A DNA stretch of 64,000 bases, from NCBI RefSeq assembly GCF_029892485.1, contig NZ_JARXVG010000011.1, forward strand, positions 184,400-248,399. The letters are read 5' to 3'. The notes under the pieces were generated by a model. It saw only the letters and a program-made list of their open reading frames with translations. It was not told the origin of the DNA and did no database searches. The position numbers were made by a program, and so were the translations under genes. Below, one piece after another: positions 18,016 to 26,573 of this stretch (the stretch's first letter is position 1; every line of letters starts with the position of its first letter). The DNA is from Variovorax boronicumulans (GTDB taxonomy: Bacteria; Pseudomonadota; Gammaproteobacteria; Burkholderiales; Burkholderiaceae_C).

Positions 18016-19200
18016 TTACAACAATTCGAGGGCCACGGCAGTGCCTTCGCCGCCGCCGATGCACAGCGTGGCCACGCCGCGCTTCTTGCCGCGCGCCTTC
18101 AGCGCATGGATCAGCGTGACCATGATGCGTGCGCCGCTCGCGCCGATCGGATGGCCCAGCGCGCAGGCACCGCCGTTCACGTTGACGATGTCGTGCGACA
18201 CGTCGAGCTCATGCATCAGCGCCATCGGCACCACGGCGAAAGCTTCGTTCACTTCCCAGAGGTCCACGTCCTTCACGGTCCAGCCGGTCTTCTTGAACAG
18301 CTTGGCGACCGCACCGACCGGTGCGGTCGAGAACCACTCGGGCTCCTGCGCATGCGTGGCGTGGCCGACGAGGCGGGCGATGGGCTTGGCGCCGATCTTC
18401 TTCGCATGCGACTCGGTCATCATGACCAGCGCGGCGGCGCCGTCGTTGATCGACGAGCTCGATGCGGCGGTGATGGTGCCGTCCTCTTTCTTGAACGCGG
18501 GCTTGAGCGTGGGGATCTTGTCGAGCTTGACCTTGCCCGGGCCTTCGTCGATGGAGATCACGGTGTCGCCGCCGCGGCCCTTCACGGTGACGGGGGTGAT
18601 CTCTTCCTTGAACGCACCCGACTCGGTCGCGGCCTTGGCGCGCTGCACGCTCGCGATGGCGAAGGCGTCCTGCTGCTCGCGGGTGAACTTGTACTTCGCG
18701 GCGCAGTCTTCGCCGAAGGTGCCCATCGAGCGTCCCGGCTGGTAGGCGTCTTCCAGGCCGTCGAGCATCATGTGGTCATAGATCTTGTCGTGGCCCATGC
18801 GGTAGCCGCCGCGGCCCTTGAGCATGAGGTAAGGCGCGTTGGTCATGCTCTCCATGCCGCCCGCGACGATCACGTCGTGCGTGCCGGCCAGCAGCAGGTC
18901 GTGCGCGAGCATCGCGGCCTTCATGGCCGAGCCGCACATCTTGCTGAGCGTGACCGCGCCCGCGCTGTCGGGCAGGCCGCCCTTGTAGGCCGCCTGGCGC
19001 GCCGGGGCCTGGCCCTGGCCGGCCATGAGGCAGTTGCCGAACAGCACTTCGCCCACGCTCTCGGGCGCGATGCCGGCGCGCTCGACGGCGGCCTTGATGG
19101 CCGCGCCGCCGAGGTCGTGCGCGGAGAGGGAAGCAAAGTCGCCTTGAAAGCCGCCCATGGGGGTGCGGGCGGCGCCGACGATGACGATGGATTCGGACAT
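18016..19200 (-). CDS. acetyl-CoA C-acetyltransferase (thiolase)
   Basis: A 394-aa type II thiolase. The acylated cysteine is C89 in LSKMCGSAMKA; the second site has H350 in GGACALGHPIGASG and C380 in LCIGGGEG. The NEAF motif (WEVNEAFAVV) is present. It condenses two acetyl-CoA to acetoacetyl-CoA, or runs in reverse in ketone-body, leucine and short-chain fatty acid breakdown. An AAGGAGA site precedes the ATG. It starts 66 bases after aceK and is followed closely by cpg2, so it probably heads or continues a transcript from the MerR-can-aceK side. Confidence 0.95.
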   Translation of the reverse strand: MSESIVIVGAARTPMGGFQGDFASLSAHDLGGAAIKAAVERAGIAPESVGEVLFGNCLMAGQGQAPARQAAYKGGLPDSAGAVTLSKMCGSAMKAAMLAHDLLLAGTHDVIVAGGMESMTNAPYLMLKGRGGYRMGHDKIYDHMMLDGLEDAYQPGRSMGTFGEDCAAKYKFTREQQDAFAIASVQRAKAATESGAFKEEITPVTVKGRGGDTVISIDEGPGKVKLDKIPTLKPAFKKEDGTITAASSSSINDGAAALVMMTESHAKKIGAKPIARLVGHATHAQEPEWFSTAPVGAVAKLFKKTGWTVKDVDLWEVNEAFAVVPMALMHELDVSHDIVNVNGGACALGHPIGASGARIMVTLIHALKARGKKRGVATLCIGGGEGTAVALELL

Positions 19201-19266
19201 GGTGGTCTCCTTCTTGAATGTGAATATGAAAGTGAAACGGTCGACTGCGGCCGTGGCCGCAGCCGG

Positions 19267-21087
19267 TCAAAAATGGGTCGCATGCCCCTCGTGCTGGAAG
19301 CGCTGCGATTCTTCGTACGGGAACACATCGAGCATCTGCCCCGCCTGGATGCGTTCCTTGTGGTGCTGCCAGAAGGCAGCGTCGAGCAGGTCGGCGTGGT
19401 GCGCCATGAAGGCGGCGCGCACGTCGCTGTTGCCGAGCAGGAAGGGCTCGAAGGTTTCGGGGAACACGTCCTTCGGGCCTACCGAGTACCAGACCTCGCC
19501 GCTCATCTCGTCCTCTTCGTTGCGCGGCTCGGGGACCTTGCGGAACTTGCAGTCGGTGACGTATTCGATCTCGTCGTAGTCGTAGAACACCACCTTGCCG
19601 CCGCGCGTGACGCCGAAGTTCTTCCACAGCATGTCGCCGGGGAAGATGTTGGCGGCGACCATGTCCTTGATGGCGTTGCCGTACTCGACCACCGCATGCT
19701 CCAGCTGCTCCTTCGCGCGCTTGGCATGCGCCGGGCTCTCGGGGTCGGCCAGCGTGTCGAAGGCTTCCTGCAGGTAGATGTTCAGCGGGATCATGCGGCG
19801 CTCGATGTAGACGTGCTTGACCACGACCTCCATCTCCCCGTTGCCGTCGCGGTCGCCGATTTCGAGCTGGCTGGGCGCGAACTTCTGGATCTCCTCGATC
19901 AGCCCGGGCTCGAAGCGGTCGAGCGGAAAACCCACGTCGCTGTACTCCAGCGTGTCGGCCATGCGGCCCACGCGGTCGTGCTGCTTCACGAGCATGTACT
20001 TGCCCTTGATCTGCTCGCGCGTGGTGTCCTTCTGCGGCGGATAGAAGTCCTTGATGACCTTGAAGACGAACGGGAACGAGGGCAGGTCGAACACCAGCAT
20101 GACCATGCCCTTGATGCCGGGCGCGATGCGAAAGCGGTCGCTCGAATAGTTCAGGTGCGAGAGAAAGTCGCGGTAGAAAAGCGTCTTGCCCTGCTTGGCA
20201 AGGCCGAGCGCGTTGTAGATTTCGGCGCGCGGCTTGCGCGGCATGAGCGAACGCAAAAACTGCACCCAGGCCGAGGGCACTTCCATGTCGACCATGAAGT
20301 AGGCGCGCGCAAAGCTGAAGAGCATCTGCAGGTCGTCTTCGCCGAAGAGCGCCGCATCGATGTAGAACTTGCCGGTGCTGTCGTGCAGGATCGGCAGCGA
20401 GAACGGGATCTCGGTGAAGCCGTTCATGATCTTCCCGACCACGTACGCGCCCTTGTTGCGAAAGAAAAGGCCCGAGAGCACCTGCAGCTGGAAGTTGGCG
20501 CGCAGCTTGACCTGGTGAAAACGGTTCAGGATGACGTGCGCCACCCGCTCGGCATCGCGCCGCTTGTTCGCATAGCTGCCCTGCAACGCGAAGTCGTCGA
20601 GCATCTGCTCGATGGTGTCGGCCAGCGTGTCGTGCGCGGGGTAATACGGGCGGTAGGTCGGCGCGCCGCGCGGCTCGATGTACTCGGTGCTGATCGCGGG
20701 GCGAACGAAGATGAAGTCGTTCTGGAAGTACGCGCGGTGCAGGATCTTGGTGGTCACCGAGTTGAAGAAACTCTCAGCCAGCTCGGGCTGGTGGTGGTCC
20801 ACCAAGAGGCCGATGAAGTGCAGCTTGACCTGGTGCCACACCTCCATCGGCTGGTCGCCGGCCTTGAATTCTTTCTCGAGCCGGGCCACGGCCTCGTTCA
20901 CGCGCAGGTCGTAGAACTCGATGCGCTCGCGCTGCGCCCGCTGCTGGCCGTGCCAGTCGGCGGTCTCGAAACGGTGCTTGGCGCGCGCCGACTCGGCGCG
21001 GAACAACCGGTAGTGCCGGTTGAACCCATCGATCATCGCCTTGGCGATGTCGTAGGCCAGCGGTGAATCGAGGCGCTGCGGGAACAT
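19267..21087 (-). CDS. aceK: isocitrate dehydrogenase kinase/phosphatase
   Basis: A 606-aa bifunctional enzyme that phosphorylates and dephosphorylates isocitrate dehydrogenase, switching flux between the TCA cycle and the glyoxylate shunt. The AceK-specific nucleotide loop APGIKGMVM is at 322-330, followed by VFKVIKDFYPPQK and the C-terminal kinase core with KDMVAANIFPGDMLWKNFGV and VVFYDYDEIEYV. Length matches the family. The start MFPQRLDSP at 21087 sits 13 bases from the carbonic anhydrase stop; the open frame extends further but overlaps that gene. No glyoxylate-shunt genes are adjacent in the window. Confidence 0.97.
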   Translation of the reverse strand: MFPQRLDSPLAYDIAKAMIDGFNRHYRLFRAESARAKHRFETADWHGQQRAQRERIEFYDLRVNEAVARLEKEFKAGDQPMEVWHQVKLHFIGLLVDHHQPELAESFFNSVTTKILHRAYFQNDFIFVRPAISTEYIEPRGAPTYRPYYPAHDTLADTIEQMLDDFALQGSYANKRRDAERVAHVILNRFHQVKLRANFQLQVLSGLFFRNKGAYVVGKIMNGFTEIPFSLPILHDSTGKFYIDAALFGEDDLQMLFSFARAYFMVDMEVPSAWVQFLRSLMPRKPRAEIYNALGLAKQGKTLFYRDFLSHLNYSSDRFRIAPGIKGMVMLVFDLPSFPFVFKVIKDFYPPQKDTTREQIKGKYMLVKQHDRVGRMADTLEYSDVGFPLDRFEPGLIEEIQKFAPSQLEIGDRDGNGEMEVVVKHVYIERRMIPLNIYLQEAFDTLADPESPAHAKRAKEQLEHAVVEYGNAIKDMVAANIFPGDMLWKNFGVTRGGKVVFYDYDEIEYVTDCKFRKVPEPRNEEDEMSGEVWYSVGPKDVFPETFEPFLLGNSDVRAAFMAHHADLLDAAFWQHHKERIQAGQMLDVFPYEESQRFQHEGHATHF

Positions 21088-21100
21088 AAGCCCGGTCGGG

Positions 21101-21835
21101 TTACTTCGCCGAGCCTTCGGTGCCGTCGGCGCCCGCCTGCGCGGAGGGCGAGGACAGCGCCGCCGCGCCCGCCGGCTTGCTCCATTTGTAGCGGATGCGC
21201 TGCACCGCGGCCTTGTACGCCGCATCCAGCGGCTTGGCGCCGTCGACGCTCAGGCCCAGGTCCTGCAAGAGGCCGTCGTGCACGCCGAAGGTCCAGCCGT
21301 GGATCAGCACCTTCTGGCCGCGCGCCCAGGCATCGACCATCACCGTGCTCACGGCCACGTTGACCACCTGCTCGGCCACGTTGAGTTCGCACAACGCATC
21401 GACGCGCACTTCTTCGGGCAGGCTCTCGATCATCACGCTGTGGCGGTCGCGCACGTCCTGGATGTGGCGGATCCAGTTGTCGGCCAGGCCGATGCGCTTG
21501 CCGCTGAGCGCAGCCTTCACGCCCGCGCAGCCGTAGTGGCCCACCACCATGATGTGCTCGACCTTCAGGTGCTCGACCGCGAACTGGATCGCCGAGAGCG
21601 CGTTCAGGTCGGAGTGCACCACGATGTTGGCGACGTTGCGGTGCACGAACACTTCACCCGGTTCCAGGCCGGTGATCTGGTTGGCGGGCACGCGGCTGTC
21701 GGAGCAGCCGATCCACATGTAGCGCGGCGTCTGCTGCTTCACCAGGCTGGTGAAGAAGCCAGGACGGTCGCGTTCCATCTGTGCGGACCAGGCACGGTTG
21801 TGGGCGAAGAGGTCGTCGAGGTTGTTGTCGGACAT
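21101..21835 (-). CDS. can: beta-class carbonic anhydrase
   Basis: A 244-aa beta carbonic anhydrase that interconverts CO2 and bicarbonate. Zinc ligands C44 (WIGCSDSRVP), H100 and C103 (GHYGCAGV) are present, with the D46/R48 dyad. The core matches Can of E. coli; the last 25 or so residues (after YKWSKP) are a low-complexity Ala/Ser/Gly tail. No signal peptide, so cytoplasmic. It lies between the MerR gene (38-base gap) and aceK (13-base gap), an arrangement that supplies bicarbonate near carboxylase and anaplerotic functions. Confidence 0.96.
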   Translation of the reverse strand: MSDNNLDDLFAHNRAWSAQMERDRPGFFTSLVKQQTPRYMWIGCSDSRVPANQITGLEPGEVFVHRNVANIVVHSDLNALSAIQFAVEHLKVEHIMVVGHYGCAGVKAALSGKRIGLADNWIRHIQDVRDRHSVMIESLPEEVRVDALCELNVAEQVVNVAVSTVMVDAWARGQKVLIHGWTFGVHDGLLQDLGLSVDGAKPLDAAYKAAVQRIRYKWSKPAGAAALSSPSAQAGADGTEGSAK

Positions 21836-21873
21836 AGGTCGTGATTGTCGGTGAGTCGTGATCGGGGCGGGCC

Positions 21874-22281
21874 TCAGGCGGACCTGGCGGCCTTTCGGGC
21901 TTTCTCGGCCTTCGCCAGCGTGGCGCGGCCCTTTTTCTCGTGTTCGCGCACTTCCGCGATGTTGGCCTGCAGCTCGGCCAGCTGCGCTTCGAGCTGCTCC
22001 CGGTGCGCGCCCAGCACCCCGAGGAACTTCTGCAGCTGCGGCACGGTGTCGCGCGGGCTGTCGTACATGTCGAGGATGTCCTTGGCCTCCGTCAGGCTCA
22101 GGCCCAGGCGCTTGGCGCGCAGCGTGAGCGTGAGCCGCGCCCGGTCGCGCGCGGTGTACACGCGCTGCAGGCCGGCGCGCTCGGGCGTGAGCAGGCCCAT
22201 GTCCTCGTAGAAGCGGATCGCCCGCGTCGTGAGGTCGAATTCCTTCGCGAGCTGGCTGATGGTGAAGGTTTGCGCGGACAT
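21874..22281 (-). CDS. MerR-family regulator, LiuR-like
   Basis: A 135-aa MerR protein. The winged helix FTISQLAKEFDLTTRAIRFY is followed by EDMGLLTPERAGLQRVYTARD, then a helical part (LTLRAKRLGLSLTEAKDILD) and a coiled coil (about 75-125). The sequence closely resembles LiuR, the repressor of branched-chain amino acid catabolism in beta and gamma proteobacteria. No metal-binding cysteines. The start MSAQTFT at 22281 is chosen because the HTH begins four residues later; an in-frame ATG eight codons upstream is possible. Divergent from an MBL-fold hydrolase across a perfect 20-bp palindrome. Confidence 0.85.
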   Translation of the reverse strand: MSAQTFTISQLAKEFDLTTRAIRFYEDMGLLTPERAGLQRVYTARDRARLTLTLRAKRLGLSLTEAKDILDMYDSPRDTVPQLQKFLGVLGAHREQLEAQLAELQANIAEVREHEKKGRATLAKAEKARKAARSA

Positions 22282-22374
22282 GGGGGCGAGAAGGGTTTCG
22301 GGCACGTCGGGAGGGGCGTTACGGGGGCGACAGCAGGCTTTGGCCGCGCTCCCTACAATGGAGCCACCTACACA

Positions 22375-22394
22375 TGACGTTTACGTAAACGTCA
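22375..22394. promoter_or_regulatory. perfect 20-bp palindrome, candidate operator of the MerR/LiuR-like protein
   Basis: TGACGTTTAC is followed directly by its reverse complement GTAAACGTCA. The dyad ends seven bases before the ATG of the MBL-fold gene and lies 94 bases from the divergent MerR start. A TACAAT box (22354-22359) stands upstream, which would put the dyad just after a transcription start, a position suited to repression. The ACGT-rich form recalls published LiuR motifs, but identity is from memory. Confidence 0.65.
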
Positions 22395-22401
22395 ATCTTA
22401 C

Positions 22402-23472
22402 ATGAACCTCCTCGAACGCGAACTCCACTACACCCTGGGCGACACCCTGCCCGGGCCCGGCGAAGCCCTGGAAGTCGCGCCCGGCGTGCGCTGGATCCGC
22501 ATGCGGCTGCCCTTCGCGCTGGACCACATCAACCTCTGGCTGTTGCGCGACACGATCGACGGCGTGGAAGGCTGGACCGTCGTCGACTGCTGCATCTCGC
22601 ACGACGAGGCGCGCGCGCAGTGGGAGCAGATCTTCGAAACACAGTTGCAGGGCCTGCCCATCCTGCGCGTGATCGTCACTCACATGCACCCCGACCACAT
22701 CGGCCTGGCCGATTGGCTCTGCCAGCGCTGGAACGTGCCGCTGTGGATCAGCGCCACTGACTACCACGTGGCCCGCGTGCTGAGCACCGCCGGCGACACG
22801 CTGGCGGGCGGCGATGCGGCGGCGGACTTCTTCGCCTCGCACGGCATGAGCGACCCGGTGGGCATCGCCAAGATCCGCGCGCGCACCAACTACTACGCGA
22901 ACATGGTGCCCTCGGTGCCCGACCGGTACGTGCGCATGATGGACGGCGACATCGTCACCATCGGCGGCCACGACTGGCGCTGCATCAGCGGCTACGGCCA
23001 TGCGCCCGAGCACATCGCGCTGTACTGCGATGAGCAGAAGCTGCTCCTGGGTGGCGACATGATGCTGCCGCGCATCTCGACCAACGTGAGCGTGCATGCG
23101 GGCGAGCCGGAGGCCAATTCGCTGCGGCTCTTCCTGGACAGCATCGACAAGTTCAAGGCGCTGCCTGCCGACACGGTGGGCCTGCCCTCGCATGGCAAGC
23201 CGTTCACCGGCATCCACCGCCGCGTCGACCAACTGCAGGAGCATCACCGCGACCGGCTGGCCGAACTGCTCGAAGCCTGCACCGCGCGCGCTCTCACGGC
23301 GGCCGAGGGCCTGCCGATCCTCTTCAAGCGCGAGCTCGACCTGCACCAGATCACCTTCGCGATGGGCGAGACAGTGGCGCACCTGCACCTCCTGTGGTTC
23401 TCGGGCCAGGTGAAGCGCGAGCTGGGCAAGGACGGCGTCTACCGCTTCGGCGCCCGGAGCGCATCCGCCTAG
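22402..23472 (+). CDS. MBL-fold metallohydrolase
   Basis: A 356-aa metallo-beta-lactamase-fold protein. The metal motif is THMHPDHIG (H94, H96, D98, H99), followed by a later histidine in GYGHAPEHIAL, the bridging aspartate in LLGGDMML and a histidine in LPSHGKPF. The C-terminal extension (about 255-356) is helical and recalls LACTB2-like proteins. Such enzymes hydrolyse thioesters, RNA or lactones; the substrate here is unknown. The strong operator-like palindrome next to its start and its pairing with a LiuR-like regulator make an acyl-CoA or related thioester a reasonable guess. Confidence 0.88.
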   Translation: MNLLERELHYTLGDTLPGPGEALEVAPGVRWIRMRLPFALDHINLWLLRDTIDGVEGWTVVDCCISHDEARAQWEQIFETQLQGLPILRVIVTHMHPDHIGLADWLCQRWNVPLWISATDYHVARVLSTAGDTLAGGDAAADFFASHGMSDPVGIAKIRARTNYYANMVPSVPDRYVRMMDGDIVTIGGHDWRCISGYGHAPEHIALYCDEQKLLLGGDMMLPRISTNVSVHAGEPEANSLRLFLDSIDKFKALPADTVGLPSHGKPFTGIHRRVDQLQEHHRDRLAELLEACTARALTAAEGLPILFKRELDLHQITFAMGETVAHLHLLWFSGQVKRELGKDGVYRFGARSASA

Positions 23473-23489
23473 GCATTTAGACTCGCCGG

Positions 23490-24797
23490 ATGGACACACT
23501 GGCCGAGCTGCGCGCGGGTCGGCTGGCAGGCGCCACCAGGCTCGATCTCTCGTGCGGACTCACCGAGTTCCCGCGCGAGATCTTCGGCCTTGCCGATTCG
23601 CTCCAAACACTGAACCTCTCCGGCAATGCGCTCGACGCGTTGCCCGATGACCTGGGCCGCCTGCACAAGCTGCGGGTGCTGTTCTGCTCGGACAACCGGT
23701 TCACGACGCTGCCCGAATCCATCGGCCAGTGCAGCAACCTGGACATCGTCGGCCTCAAGGCCAACCGCATCGCCTTCGTGCCGGCAGGCGCTTTGCCGGC
23801 CTCGCTTCGCTGGTTGATCCTGACCGACAACCAGATCGAGGAACTGCCCGACACGCTGGGCCTTTGCACGCGGATGCAGAAGCTCATGCTTGCGGGCAAC
23901 CGGCTGGCTCGATTGCCCGATTCAACGGCCGCGTGCCGGCAACTCGAAATGCTGCGCATCTCTGCCAACCGCTTCAACGCCCTGCCCGATTGGCTGTTTT
24001 CGCTGCCGCGCCTCTCGTGGCTTGCGGGGGGAGGCAACTCCTTCGACACACAGGCTGAAGACGCGGCCATCACTGCGCAGTCGGTACCGCATGTCGATTG
24101 GGGCGACCTCACGCTCGGCAAGAAGCTCGGCGAAGGCGCATCGGGCGTGATCCATCAGGCGACGCTGGGGCCGTCGCAGCAGGCAGTGGCCGTGAAGCTC
24201 TTCAAGGGCGCGGTCACGAGCGACGGCTGGCCTCACAGCGAAATGGCCGCCAGCATCGCGGCCGGCGCACACCCCACGCTGATCGCCGCGCAAAGCCGCA
24301 TCGACGGCCACCCCGATGGCACCGAAGGCCTGGTGATGGCGCTCGTGCCGCCGTCCTTCCGTACGCTCGCGGGACCGCCGAGCCTCGCATCGTGCACACG
24401 CGATGTCTATGCGGACGATGCGCAATGGACCGCGGACGTAGCCCTGCGCATCGCACGCGACATCGCCTCCGCCATGCAGCACCTGCATGCGCGCGGCATC
24501 CTCCACGGCGATCTCTACGCGCACAACACCCTGTGGAACGCGCAAGGCAGCGGCCGGCTCGGCGACTTCGGCGCGGGCTGGATGATCGGCTCGCTCGATG
24601 CGAGCCAGGCCTTGGCCTTGCAGCGCCTGGAGGTGCGCGCCTTCGGCTGCCTGCTCGAAGAACTGCTCGAACGCTGCAGCGATGCGCCGCCCGCCGCCGT
24701 ATCCGCATTGAAGGACCGCTGCATGCATCCCGACGTGTCCGCGCGCCCCTCCTTTGCCGAAGCCCTCTCGGTGCTGCAAAAGGAAGCCGCGCAATGA
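23490..24797 (+). CDS. leucine-rich-repeat protein fused to a protein kinase domain
   Basis: A 435-aa two-domain protein without signal peptide or membrane segment. Residues 15-185 hold about seven leucine-rich repeats of 22-23 residues (LxxLNLSGNxLxxLP type). Residues 207-433 form a Hanks-type kinase: glycine loop GEGASG (214-219), K236 in VAVKLF, E251 as the likely helix-C partner, catalytic loop HGDLYAHN (339-346, HGD in place of HRD) and DFG (359-361). The essential residues are present, so it is probably active. Substrate recognition is presumably through the repeats. It overlaps the next gene, a pseudouridine synthase, by four bases, so the two are translationally coupled. Confidence 0.92.
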   Translation: MDTLAELRAGRLAGATRLDLSCGLTEFPREIFGLADSLQTLNLSGNALDALPDDLGRLHKLRVLFCSDNRFTTLPESIGQCSNLDIVGLKANRIAFVPAGALPASLRWLILTDNQIEELPDTLGLCTRMQKLMLAGNRLARLPDSTAACRQLEMLRISANRFNALPDWLFSLPRLSWLAGGGNSFDTQAEDAAITAQSVPHVDWGDLTLGKKLGEGASGVIHQATLGPSQQAVAVKLFKGAVTSDGWPHSEMAASIAAGAHPTLIAAQSRIDGHPDGTEGLVMALVPPSFRTLAGPPSLASCTRDVYADDAQWTADVALRIARDIASAMQHLHARGILHGDLYAHNTLWNAQGSGRLGDFGAGWMIGSLDASQALALQRLEVRAFGCLLEELLERCSDAPPAAVSALKDRCMHPDVSARPSFAEALSVLQKEAAQ

Positions 24798-25705
24798 CCA
24801 CCCACCGGCTGCCGCTGCCCACCCGCGACGGCGTCGGCCCGAGCTGTGTCGGCCTGCCCCACGGCCCTTGGCCGACCATCGCCGAGTTCCTCATCGAGCG
24901 CTTTCCGGCGATCACGCGCGACGCGTGGCTCGAACGCATCGTGGCGGGCGACGTGATCGACGAGCACCGCACCCCCGTCACCATCGAGCGCCGCTACGAA
25001 TCGCCGCTGCGCGTCTACTACTACCGCACGCTCGACGGCGAAGTGCACATCCCCTTCGAGGAGCAGGTGCTGTTTCAGGACGACCAGCTCGTCGTGGCCG
25101 ACAAGCCCCCGTTCCTCCCCGTCACACCCACCGGCAAGTACCTGCAGGAAAGCCTGCTCGTGCGGCTCAAGCGCAAGCTCCAGATCGACGACCTCGTGCC
25201 GCTGCACCGCATCGACCGCAGCACTTCGGGCCTCGTGCTCTTCTCGGTGCGGCGCGAGACGCGCGGCGCCTACCAGCAGATGTTTCCAGAGCGGCGCATC
25301 GCCAAGCATTACGAGGCGGTGGTGCCGTGGCAGGAGGGCGTCTCGTCGGTGCCCGACATCTACCGCAGCCGCCTCGTGGACGACGAGCACTTCATGCGCA
25401 TGCGGGAAGAGCCGGGCGAGCCCAACTCCGCGACCCGCATCGAGGTGCAAGAGGTGCAGAGCGGCCGCGCGCTGCTTCGACTCTCGCCCGTCACCGGCCG
25501 CAAGCACCAGCTGCGCGTGCATTGCCTCGCGCTCGGCATGCCCATCGAGAACGATCCGATCTACCCCGTGCTGCTGCCCGAAAACACCGACGACTTCGAC
25601 AAGCCCCTTCAACTGCTCGCCAAGTCGGTCGCGTTCCAGGATCCGATCACCGGTGACCTGCGCAGCTTCACCAGCCCCCGGAGCCTGTCGCTGGCACCAA
25701 GGTGA
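24794..25705 (+). CDS. RluA-family pseudouridine synthase
   Basis: A 303-aa pseudouridine synthase that isomerises uridine in RNA. The catalytic motif HRIDRSTSG (138-146) contains D141, and the second motif is LSPVTGRKHQLRVHC. There is no S4 domain; the N terminus is TruC/RluA-like with a YYYRTLDGEVHIPFEE lead. The target (23S rRNA or tRNA) cannot be read from sequence. The ATG overlaps the kinase stop (ATGA). A much longer open frame covers this gene but its upstream part is a shadow of the kinase gene. Confidence 0.9.
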   Translation: MTTHRLPLPTRDGVGPSCVGLPHGPWPTIAEFLIERFPAITRDAWLERIVAGDVIDEHRTPVTIERRYESPLRVYYYRTLDGEVHIPFEEQVLFQDDQLVVADKPPFLPVTPTGKYLQESLLVRLKRKLQIDDLVPLHRIDRSTSGLVLFSVRRETRGAYQQMFPERRIAKHYEAVVPWQEGVSSVPDIYRSRLVDDEHFMRMREEPGEPNSATRIEVQEVQSGRALLRLSPVTGRKHQLRVHCLALGMPIENDPIYPVLLPENTDDFDKPLQLLAKSVAFQDPITGDLRSFTSPRSLSLAPR

Positions 25706-25772
25706 CGCGGCGCGGGCAGGCTCCGCACTAAGCTCGTTTCCTGAAATCTTTCATTCAGGAGACACCTGCACC

Positions 25773-26543
25773 ATGGACACCACCCAACTCTTCTCGCTGA
25801 AGGGCCGCACCGCCCTGATCACCGGCGGCTCGCGCGGCATCGGCCGCATGATCGCCGAGGGCTACCTGGCCCAGGGCGCGCGCGTGTACATCTCGGCACG
25901 CAAGGCCGCCGCTTGCGACCAGACCGCCAAGGAGCTCTCGGCCTTCGGGCACTGCGTCTCGCTGCCGGCGGACGTGTCCACGGTCGAAGGCGCGCAGGCG
26001 CTGGTCGCCGCCTATGCGAAGCACGAAGGCTCGCTCGACATCCTCGTCAACAACGCCGGTGCCGCCTGGGGCGCGCCGTATGCCGAGTTCCCCGAGAGCG
26101 GCTGGGACAAGGTGGTCGACCTGAACCTGAAGACGCCCTTCTTCCTCACGCAGGCGCTCACGCCGATGCTCAAGAAGGCCGCGACCGATCACCTCTCGAA
26201 GGTGATCAACATCGCCTCGATCGATGGCATCTCGGTGAACCCGCAGGAAACGTATTCGTATGCGGCCAGCAAGGCCGGACTGATCCAGCTCACGCGCCGC
26301 ATGGCGCTGCGCCTGGCGCAAGACCGCATCGTGGTGAGCGCCATCGCGCCCGGCGCGTTCGCCTCGGACATGAACAAGGACGCGCGCGACCACGGCGACG
26401 AGGTCAAGGGCCGGATTCCCGCGGGTCGCATCGGCACGCCCGAAGACATGGCCGGCGCCGCGATCTACCTCGCCTCGCGCGCGGGCGACTATGTGATGGG
26501 CTCCACGCTCGTCGTCGACGGGGGCGTGACGCACGCGCGCTGA
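25773..26543 (+). CDS. short-chain dehydrogenase/reductase, RhlG/FabG-like
   Basis: A 256-aa classical SDR. The NAD(P) loop TGGSRGIG is at 17-24, NNAG at 93-96, and the catalytic Ser-Tyr-Lys set is S149, Y163 and K167 (YAASK). The N-terminal layout (FSLKGRTALITGG) and overall sequence resemble RhlG, an NADPH-dependent ketoacyl reductase once tied to rhamnolipid synthesis. Substrate is unknown; a 3-oxoacyl compound is plausible. A CAGGAGAC site precedes the ATG. It follows the pseudouridine synthase by 67 bases and converges with the sugar-acid dehydratase. Confidence 0.88.
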   Translation: MDTTQLFSLKGRTALITGGSRGIGRMIAEGYLAQGARVYISARKAAACDQTAKELSAFGHCVSLPADVSTVEGAQALVAAYAKHEGSLDILVNNAGAAWGAPYAEFPESGWDKVVDLNLKTPFFLTQALTPMLKKAATDHLSKVINIASIDGISVNPQETYSYAASKAGLIQLTRRMALRLAQDRIVVSAIAPGAFASDMNKDARDHGDEVKGRIPAGRIGTPEDMAGAAIYLASRAGDYVMGSTLVVDGGVTHAR

Positions 26544-26573
26544 GCGCCTGAAGCACCCAGCGCGGCGGCTACC

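Noticed and set aside
17797..21066. Open frame of over 1000 codons on the plus strand, antisense to cpg2, thiolase and aceK
   Set aside because: It is antisense to three strongly supported genes, rich in His/Arg/Asp from reversed high-G+C codons, and has no domain signature.
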